This document shows positions 1 through 5,435 of a DNA stretch of 7,454 nucleotides, one piece after another. The position numbers and the translations under genes were made by a program. The notes beneath the pieces are model-generated. The model was not told where the DNA came from. It did no database searches and saw only the letters and a list, made by a program, of their open reading frames with translations. Each line of letters starts with the position of its first letter. The stretch's first letter is position 1. Source of the stretch: Faecalibacterium sp. CAG:74 (lineage in GTDB: Bacteria > Bacillota > Clostridia > Christensenellales > Aristaeellaceae). The stretch lies in assembly GCA_000437595.1 (NCBI GenBank), contig FR899801.1, forward strand, positions 1 through 7,454, written 5' to 3'.

Positions 1-1
1 G

Positions 2-196
2 TGGATGGTTTGGGCGCAATTATGAGGGGCATCCTTAGAAGAGCAGGAAAAGGTGAGCCACTATACTGTCAGCAAAATGTACAGCGGCGAAAATATAACG
101 ATAGACATGTTGGAGAGAATCTGCAAAGCACTAAATTGCACTCCGGATGATGTTATGGAATTCATTCTGGACGAAGATGATAAAACCGAGTCCTGA
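2..196 (+). pseudogene. Remnant of a Cro/C1-type HTH regulator, N-terminal half disrupted
   Basis: Read in the frame that ends at the TGA at 194-196, the stretch from about base 26 encodes a peptide containing VSHYTVSKMYSGENITIDML and then ERICKALNCTPDDVMEF. This is the typical recognition-helix and C-terminal half of the small (about 70-residue) YozG-like XRE regulators common in Firmicutes. Upstream in the same frame the bases encode MVWAQL and then a TGA at 23-25. Family members usually have an uninterrupted 'LW..L' first helix about five residues further from the second helix, so this copy appears to carry an internal deletion plus a stop. A GTG at 53 could start a short product, but that would lack the first helices. 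The window edge hides anything further left. The family call is from remembered consensus; the disruption is read directly. An intact form could have been a local regulator of the downstream operon, which is inference. Confidence 0.6.
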
Positions 197-227
197 TTAT
201 GGGACACCGAAAGGATTATGATAATAG

Positions 228-650
228 ATGGGTAAGCAGATTTCAAAATATGAATATCAAAAACACGGCTCATGTGGGCTGATGAAACCAATCATTTTCT
301 GCGGTCACAATAAAGAGCTTGAGAAAAATGCGATTGCATTAAATGTCGGCATTGCAGGAAAACTTATCAACGCAGAACCATCGCGCAGGTCGTTCAAGCT
401 TCCGAGTATTATCAACACGATTATTGCGGAGATTCCGGAGAACAGCGCGATAAAAGATTTTGATGTACTCTTCAATCCGGATTATCAGATTGATGTTTTG
501 CAACTTTTGATTGCAGCATGTAAGAAGAAAGAATTTGCAATCCTATGGCCAGGAACATACTCAGATGGAAAACTGATGTATGCAGAGACTGGTTACTCGG
601 ATTTTAAGATTTACGATTTGGACAAATACGATGTAACATGCATTGTTTAA
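228..650 (+). CDS. brxF: BrxF-like BREX-3 small protein with degenerate P-loop
   Basis: A 140-residue protein resembling BrxF, the small P-loop protein that opens BREX type 3 operons just before brxC. Supporting blocks are a hydrophobic strand PIIFCG (residues 21-26), an LPSIINTII helix (58-66), DFDVLFNP (77-84) in the place of the usual Walker B/LF.P block, ILWPGT (105-110), and the C-terminal signature LMYAETGYSDFKIY (116-129), matching the family's 'L.YAEPGHPEYr.Y' ending. The P-loop is not canonical: after FCG comes HNKELEKN, and no GxxxxGK[S/T] exists anywhere in the protein, so ATP binding is doubtful. The ATG at 228 lies 12 bases after AAAGGA (210-215). An internal ATG at 282 would remove 18 residues but has no good ribosome site. 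Only 19 bases separate it from the ATPase gene. Its precise role in BREX is unknown; it is likely an accessory to the large ATPase. Confidence 0.68.
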   Translation: MGKQISKYEYQKHGSCGLMKPIIFCGHNKELEKNAIALNVGIAGKLINAEPSRRSFKLPSIINTIIAEIPENSAIKDFDVLFNPDYQIDVLQLLIAACKKKEFAILWPGTYSDGKLMYAETGYSDFKIYDLDKYDVTCIV

Positions 651-654
651 TGAG

Positions 655-660
655 AAAGGA
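655..660 (+). promoter_or_regulatory. Ribosome binding site deciding the brxC start
   Basis: AAAGGA lies 9 bases before the ATG at 670. This favours 670 as the start over the in-frame TTG at 643, which overlaps the end of brxF and would add nine residues (MFNEKGKPT) encoded by the ribosome-site region itself. Confidence 0.75.
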
Positions 661-669
661 AAACCAACC

Positions 670-3600
670 ATGAAATACTCGGATTTAATCTCGTTCCATC
701 CGATAGAGGATGTCATCCAGCTTGTTACGGCTGAAAATAAGGACAAGGCGCGCGAATACGTAAAGACATATGTTATGTCCGATACCATGGCAGAGAGCTT
801 GCAGGCTCCCGTGCTCGACCAACTTCAGATGGACGAAGTGGTAGATAACAAGGGCGTGCTGATTGTCGGTAACTATGGTACCGGTAAATCTCACTTGATG
901 AGTGTTCTCTCCGCTATTGCGACCGATGCGGATAATGTCCAGTATCTCCAAAACAAAAAGTTTGCTGAGCAGGTTAAGCCTATTGCCGGCAAGTTTGAAG
1001 TTCTGCGCATTGAGATCGGCGGCGTAGTGATGCCTCTCTATGATGTCATCATGGGCTATGTGCAGGACGATTTTGAAAAGCGCGGCATCGACTTTGAAGT
1101 GCCGGACTATAAGAGCGTCAAGAGCATTAAGACTGTCGTCAAGGACATGATGATCGCCTTCTCTGAGAAGTATCCGGACAAGGGATATCTCATCATCGTG
1201 GATGAGTTCCTGTCCTACCTGTCCTCTCGTAATGAACGCGAGATCGTTCTCGATCTGGAGTTCTTCCGCGCTTTGGGCGAGATGTGCTCCAAGTCCTCGC
1301 TGCGCGTGATGTTCGGTATGCAGGAGAAGATTTTCGACAACCCGAAATTTGGCTTTGTTGCCGATACGCTCAAGCACGTCAGTGACCGTTTCACGCAGAT
1401 GATCATCACGAAGGAAGCAACTTCCTATGTTGTTTCTGAGCGTATTTTGAAGAAGACGCCGGAGCAGAAAGCACTGATTCGCAATCATTTGGAAAAGTTC
1501 TGCGGTCTCTACACAGGCATGTCCTCCCGTCTGGAAGAGTTCGTGGATCTATTCCCGATTCATCCGTCGTACATTGATGTTTTCAACAAGCTGTACCTGA
1601 TTGAGAACCGCCATATCCTGAAGAATATCTCTACCACCATCAAGGGCATCTTCGATACAAGTGTGCCGGAGAATGCACCGGGCATTATCTCCTTTGACAA
1701 CTACTGGCCCGCTATCAAGTCCAATGGTCTTCTCAAGAGCGACCCGACCATCAGCCGCGTTGTTGGAGCAAGCCAGCAGCTGGAGGATATCATCACCCGT
1801 GCATTCCTCAAACCTGCCTATAAGCCAATGGCAATGCAGATCATCTATGCGCTCAGCGTGCATCGCCTGACGACAAATGGTCTGGATGTGCAGTTTGGTA
1901 TGACGGCTGAAAACCTAAAAGATGACCTGTGCCTGTATATGATGATGCCGGAGCAGGATGCAGATTTCCTTCTGTCCGCAGTGAAGGTTACTCTGAAAGA
2001 AATCATGACCACCGTTTTCGGTCAGTTTATCATCTTCAACGATGCCAACAGTCAGTATTACATTGACGTTGACAAGGTCGTTGACTACGACGAGAAGATC
2101 AAGCAGAAAGCTACACTGCTTGCTGACGATGAGCTGAATCGCTCCTTCTACAATGTGGTCTATACCTGTCTTGACTGGGATGCCAAGCAGTATGTGACCA
2201 ACTTCAACATTTACGAATACGACCTGAACTGGGATTCTCATCAGATCTTCCGTGGGGGTTATCTGTTCATGGGTCTTCCCGGTGAAAGAAGCACTGCCCA
2301 GCCGGAGCGTGATTTCTATATTCACATCATGCCGCCGTATGACAGAAGCGGCGTGACCGTGCAGAATCTTCCGGACGAAGTTTATCTCTACTTCAAGTCT
2401 GCGGAGAAGTTCCGCGAGACGCTCGGCATGTATGCCTCCGCGACCAGCCTTGCTGCCATAAGCGAGGGCAAGGACAAGGAAGCTTACCTGAACAAGGCAA
2501 ACACCATCCGCAAAAAACTCGTGCGCCTGTTGAATGACAACAAGAACACCTGTTTTGATGTGCTCTATAAGCATGAGCGTCGTCAGTTGATCGAAGTTTT
2601 GCGAGGTCGCGATAACCGCGATATGACTTTCAAGGACACCATCGACATGGCTGCATCGATTTGCTTTGACGGCTACTTCAGCGAGATTTATCCGGAATTC
2701 CCGGTAATGAAAACAAAGATCACCCGCAAGAACATGGCGGAAGCTGTTCGTGCGGCATTCGACCATTTTGCCGGCAGAAAGAGCCAGCTGTCCACAAGTA
2801 TGCTACAAAGCTTTGGAGTTCTGGACGGTGACAAAATCTCTACCAAGAACTCCAAATACGCCGCTTACTATATCAGCAAGCTGAAGAAACTTCCGCCGAA
2901 GGGTGTTATTAACTACTCCGATATCTTCGACGAGAAGTTCATGGGCGATTTTGAGGAAAAGCACTTTAAGCTCGGATTCATTTTCACGCCGATTATCTTC
3001 CTCGCTATGGTCTATGACGGATATGCAGTTATGACGCTGTGTAGCGGAAAAGCACTGACTGCATCCAATCTGGACGAAGTGCCAAAGACGAATGTGACAG
3101 ATCTTTATGAGTTCAAGTTCCTTTCCCGTCCGTCCGAGATGGCAATGGCGGAGCTGAAAGCTCTGTTCGGCGTACTGGATATCAATCCGGCTCTGCTGGA
3201 TAACCAGGCAACCCGCACAAAAGGTGTGGAAGAGCTTCTGAAGAAAGCACAGGTAAACAGCAATGCTGCTGTGATTGCCAATACAAAACTTAGCCAGGAT
3301 TTCACACTTTGGGGAGAAGCACTGGTGCCGCAGGCAAGAGTGGATCAGTTAAAGAAAGCCTGCCAGAATGTCCGCGACGAGTTCAGCAACTATCAGGCGC
3401 GCTTCAACACTCCGGCAAAGCTCAATAACTTTAGCCTTACCATGGAGCAGATTGATGCACTGGCAGAAGATATTGCTGACATTCGCAAGATCAACGAGTA
3501 CGTCATCTTCAAGAACAACTGCACGGCGATCGTCTCCTATATGGTCAGCATCGAGACCGTAGAGCTTGGCGATGCACTCAAGCGCGATCTGGAGACCGCA

Positions 3601-4347
3601 AAGGATGCTTTCCGTGAGATTCGTGACGACATCTGGAACGGTGAATCTGGCGAAGTAGCCGCACAGAGAGCCGAAGCGGAGTTGAACAAGATCAAGGGCA
3701 AATATATCGATCTTTACTACAGCGAGCACAAGAAAAAGAGACTGGACATAGGCGATGCTCAGGCTCGCGGCAAACTTCAGGAAGGACGGACGCTCCTGAG
3801 TCTGAAGAAACTGCGCAGCATCGACATCCTCTCGGTTGCTAAACTGACCGATTTGGAAAATGAGCTTTCTGAACTGAAGGTCTGCTATGAGCTGACACCG
3901 GAGGAACTGAAGTCCTCGCCAGTCTGCCCGCACTGCCACTTCCATCTGGATGATAACGTAAAGCCGGTTCATGGCAAGCTGGACAACATCGAAAGCCGTC
4001 TGGATGCCCTGCTCGAGGAATGGACAAAGTCGCTGCTCGACACGGTTTCTGATCCGCTGGTTGCAAGCCAGAAGGAGTTCCTCGGTGAAGAACAGCAGAA
4101 TGTCATCGACGAGTTCATTGAGACAACGGCACTGCCGAAGCGTGTGGATGACTTCTTCGTCAAGGCAATCCAGGCACTGCTCAAGGGCTTTGAACCGGTG
4201 GTCGTGGATGCGGACGATTTGGTGGAGAAGCTGACCAAGCTCCCGCCTCTGGATGAGCGGGCTTTCCGCAGCAAGGTAAACGAGCTAATTGCCGGATACA
4301 CCAAAGGCAAGGATGCAGGTAAGCTCCGCATCATTGTGAAGAAATAA
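670..4347 (+). CDS. brxC: DUF6079 family BREX ATPase (BrxC/PglY class)
   Basis: A 1225-residue P-loop ATPase of the DUF6079/BrxC/PglY class, the large ATPase of BREX phage defence, expected to act in the cytoplasm with PglZ and the methyltransferase. The family opening MKYSDLISFHPIEDVIQL is present. Walker A is GNYGTGKS at residues 67-74 (Lys73), in the family-typical VGNYGTGKSHLMSVLSA block. Walker B is LIIVDEF with Asp178 and Glu179. VMFGMQE (about 213-219) and HVSDRF (Arg240) sit where AAA-type sensor and arginine-finger residues are expected, which is inference. A long helical region rich in charged residues spans about 880-1075, followed by a single CPHC pair (Cys1086, Cys1089) and His1091 that may form part of a zinc knuckle. 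Length is normal for the family (about 1200). The frame is open throughout with no sign of damage. It follows brxF by 19 bases and precedes the DUF1016 gene by 31. Whether it is better called BrxC or PglY cannot be settled from this gene alone. Confidence 0.85.
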   Translation: MKYSDLISFHPIEDVIQLVTAENKDKAREYVKTYVMSDTMAESLQAPVLDQLQMDEVVDNKGVLIVGNYGTGKSHLMSVLSAIATDADNVQYLQNKKFAEQVKPIAGKFEVLRIEIGGVVMPLYDVIMGYVQDDFEKRGIDFEVPDYKSVKSIKTVVKDMMIAFSEKYPDKGYLIIVDEFLSYLSSRNEREIVLDLEFFRALGEMCSKSSLRVMFGMQEKIFDNPKFGFVADTLKHVSDRFTQMIITKEATSYVVSERILKKTPEQKALIRNHLEKFCGLYTGMSSRLEEFVDLFPIHPSYIDVFNKLYLIENRHILKNISTTIKGIFDTSVPENAPGIISFDNYWPAIKSNGLLKSDPTISRVVGASQQLEDIITRAFLKPAYKPMAMQIIYALSVHRLTTNGLDVQFGMTAENLKDDLCLYMMMPEQDADFLLSAVKVTLKEIMTTVFGQFIIFNDANSQYYIDVDKVVDYDEKIKQKATLLADDELNRSFYNVVYTCLDWDAKQYVTNFNIYEYDLNWDSHQIFRGGYLFMGLPGERSTAQPERDFYIHIMPPYDRSGVTVQNLPDEVYLYFKSAEKFRETLGMYASATSLAAISEGKDKEAYLNKANTIRKKLVRLLNDNKNTCFDVLYKHERRQLIEVLRGRDNRDMTFKDTIDMAASICFDGYFSEIYPEFPVMKTKITRKNMAEAVRAAFDHFAGRKSQLSTSMLQSFGVLDGDKISTKNSKYAAYYISKLKKLPPKGVINYSDIFDEKFMGDFEEKHFKLGFIFTPIIFLAMVYDGYAVMTLCSGKALTASNLDEVPKTNVTDLYEFKFLSRPSEMAMAELKALFGVLDINPALLDNQATRTKGVEELLKKAQVNSNAAVIANTKLSQDFTLWGEALVPQARVDQLKKACQNVRDEFSNYQARFNTPAKLNNFSLTMEQIDALAEDIADIRKINEYVIFKNNCTAIVSYMVSIETVELGDALKRDLETAKDAFREIRDDIWNGESGEVAAQRAEAELNKIKGKYIDLYYSEHKKKRLDIGDAQARGKLQEGRTLLSLKKLRSIDILSVAKLTDLENELSELKVCYELTPEELKSSPVCPHCHFHLDDNVKPVHGKLDNIESRLDALLEEWTKSLLDTVSDPLVASQKEFLGEEQQNVIDEFIETTALPKRVDDFFVKAIQALLKGFEPVVVDADDLVEKLTKLPPLDERAFRSKVNELIAGYTKGKDAGKLRIIVKK

Positions 4348-4355
4348 TACTGAAC

Positions 4356-4370
4356 AAATCGAAAGTGAGG
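4356..4370 (+). repeat. Left copy of 15-base direct repeat bracketing the DUF1016 gene
   Basis: AAATCGAAAGTGAGG is an exact match to bases 5413-5427. The repeat contains the ribosome binding site (GTGAGG) of the DUF1016 gene. The starts of the two copies are 1057 bases apart, so the repeats enclose the whole nuclease gene and its trailing hairpin. Flanking bases on both sides differ. Confidence 0.85.
4365..4370 (+). promoter_or_regulatory. Ribosome binding site of the DUF1016 gene
   Basis: GTGAGG ends 8 bases before the GTG at 4379 and 14 before the ATG at 4385. The identical site at 5422-5427 lies exactly 8 bases before the methyltransferase ATG. That shared spacing favours the GTG at 4379, which adds Met-Leu to the protein. 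Confidence 0.6.
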
Positions 4371-4378
4371 CGAAGCGT

Positions 4379-5383
4379 GTGTTAATGAATTCGTCGGAGT
4401 ATCTCTCCATTGTCGATAGCATAAAGCGTGAGATTACGGACGCGCAATACCGTGCAGCTGTTCATGTGAATGCAGATTTGCTGCTTCTATACTATGACAT
4501 CGGCTGCATCATCAACGAGCATAAATCCTGGGGCAATAAGTTCATTGATAACCTTGCCTCTGATATACACATGGCCTTTCCGGAAAGCAAAGGCTATTCC
4601 GTTCGCAATTTGAAATACATGTCTAAATTTGCCGCTCGCTTTTCAGACAGAGAATTTGTGCAAGCGGCTCTTGCACAAATCACCTGGTATCATCATATTG
4701 CCTTGATGGACAAGGTAAAAAATGCAGATGAGCATGTGTGGTATGCAAAAGAAGCGGCAAAGAACGGTTGGTCTCGCAATGTGCTGGTTCATCAGATCGA
4801 AAGCGGCTTGTATCAGCGTCAGGTGTTGGTCGATAAGGTTTCTAACTTTGAACGTCGACTGCCATCGCCGCAAAGCGAGCTGGCTGTGCAGACTATGAAA
4901 GACCCGTATGTGTTCGATTTCATTCCATTCCGAAAGAACATGATAGAGCGGGACATCGAGCAAGCGCTGGTTCGTGATGTTACCAAGCTCCTTCTGGAGC
5001 TTGGAACCGGCTTCGCGTTCTTAGGCAATCAGTATCATCTGAACGTTGGCGGTGACGATTTTTACATTGACCTGCTATTCTATAATCTGAACCTGCGGTG
5101 CTATGTAGTCATCGAGCTGAAAACCGGAGATTTCAAACCGGAATATGCCGGTCAGCTGAACTTCTACCTGTCGGCAGTAGATGGCATTCTGAAAAAAGAA
5201 CAGGACAATCCGTCTATCGGATTGCTGCTATGTAAAAGCAAGAACAATCTGGTGGCGGAATATTCCCTTAAGGATATATCCAAACCGATTGGTGTGAGTG
5301 AGTACAAAGTAACCAGCAGTCTGCCGGATGATCTGGAAAAGCAACTGCCGTCCGTTGAGGACATTCAAAAGAGAATCAAGTAA
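4379..5383 (+). CDS. DUF1016 (YhcG-type) PD-(D/E)XK nuclease
   Basis: A 334-residue, apparently full-length DUF1016/YhcG family protein. The N-terminal helical domain shows YYDIGCIINEH (38-48), WGNKFIDNLASDI (51-63), YSVRNLKYMSKFA (73-85) and VQAALAQITWYHHIALMDKVK (94-114). The C-terminal domain carries a PD-(D/E)XK nuclease core: Asp231 in FYIDLLFYN, then Glu246 and Lys248 in VVIELKTGDFKPEYAGQLNFY, with Gln259 also conserved. The family ending KPIGVSEYKVTSSLP is present near residue 302. The start is the GTG at 4379, judged by ribosome-site spacing; ATG at 4385 is possible. Family members are often found beside restriction-modification genes and are predicted nucleases, though the biological role is unsettled. 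The gene is not part of the standard BREX-3 core (brxF, brxC, pglXI, brxHII, pglZ, brxA), so it looks like an accessory insertion between ATPase and methyltransferase. It carries an internal palindrome that is repeated just after its stop codon. Confidence 0.87.
   Translation: MLMNSSEYLSIVDSIKREITDAQYRAAVHVNADLLLLYYDIGCIINEHKSWGNKFIDNLASDIHMAFPESKGYSVRNLKYMSKFAARFSDREFVQAALAQITWYHHIALMDKVKNADEHVWYAKEAAKNGWSRNVLVHQIESGLYQRQVLVDKVSNFERRLPSPQSELAVQTMKDPYVFDFIPFRKNMIERDIEQALVRDVTKLLLELGTGFAFLGNQYHLNVGGDDFYIDLLFYNLNLRCYVVIELKTGDFKPEYAGQLNFYLSAVDGILKKEQDNPSIGLLLCKSKNNLVAEYSLKDISKPIGVSEYKVTSSLPDDLEKQLPSVEDIQKRIK
4654..4680 (+). repeat. 27-base palindrome inside the DUF1016 gene (copy 1)
   Basis: A perfect inverted repeat: an 11-base arm ATTTGTGCAAG, a 5-base loop CGGCT, then the exact complementary arm. 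It covers codons 93-100 (F-V-Q-A-A-L-A-Q), inside a conserved block of the N-terminal domain, so coding constraint applies here. It matches bases 5383-5409 at 25 of 27 positions, and the two differing positions (4655 and 4679) are the two partners of one base pair. Confidence 0.88.
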
Positions 5384-5409
5384 ATTGTGCAAGCGGCTCT
5401 TGCACAATT
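5383..5409 (+). repeat. 27-base palindrome directly after the DUF1016 stop (copy 2)
   Basis: A perfect 11-base-pair inverted repeat, AATTGTGCAAG with loop CGGCT and the complementary arm. It begins on the last base of the TAA stop and ends before the methyltransferase ribosome site. Relative to the copy at 4654-4680, one T-A pair is exchanged for an A-T pair and everything else is identical. No T-run follows (next bases are CAGAAATCG), so a classic intrinsic terminator is unlikely. It lies in the same codon phase as copy 1 (offset 729 bases, 243 codons): read past the stop it would encode IVQAALAQFRNRK and then TGA. It could act as an mRNA stability or processing hairpin, a protein-binding site, or be a duplicated gene fragment. 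Confidence 0.88.
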
Positions 5410-5412
5410 CAG

Positions 5413-5427
5413 AAATCGAAAGTGAGG
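5413..5427 (+). repeat. Right copy of 15-base direct repeat bracketing the DUF1016 gene
   Basis: AAATCGAAAGTGAGG is identical to bases 4356-4370. It supplies the ribosome binding site of the methyltransferase. Joining the left flank of the left copy to the right flank of this one would give a compact brxC-to-methyltransferase junction of 31 bases with a normal ribosome site, as would be expected if the nuclease gene were a later insertion. Confidence 0.85.
5422..5427 (+). promoter_or_regulatory. Ribosome binding site of the methyltransferase
   Basis: GTGAGG lies 8 bases upstream of the ATG at 5436, a good spacing. It sits within the repeated 15-base segment, just after the hairpin at 5383-5409, so folding of that hairpin leaves the site exposed. 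Confidence 0.7.
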
Positions 5428-5435
5428 ATACAGCT

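Noticed and set aside
197..227. Promoter between the HTH remnant and brxF
   Set aside because: The gap is only 31 bases and no convincing -35/-10 pair is visible; the operon promoter is more likely to lie to the left of the window.
643..669. TTG start for the ATPase gene overlapping the end of brxF
   Set aside because: It would use the ribosome-site region as coding sequence, and the ATG at 670 begins the family-typical MKYSDL with AAAGGA 9 bases upstream.
685..1488. Long antisense open frame (267 codons) opposite the start of the ATPase gene
   Set aside because: It is the mirror of a strongly supported conserved gene with intact Walker motifs; its product has no recognisable domain and it has no convincing ribosome site.
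1915..2766. Long antisense open frame (283 codons) opposite the middle of the ATPase gene
   Set aside because: Same reasoning: it lies wholly within a well-supported coding region and arises from the codon bias of the sense strand.
5383..5409. Intrinsic terminator between the nuclease and methyltransferase genes
   Set aside because: The hairpin is perfect but is not followed by a T-run, its stem is AT-rich at the base, and the next gene's ribosome site follows within 15 bases.
4356..5427. Insertion sequence or CRISPR array explaining the repeats
   Set aside because: There is no transposase between the repeats, no terminal inverted repeats at the 15-mers, and only two copies of each repeat without regular spacers.
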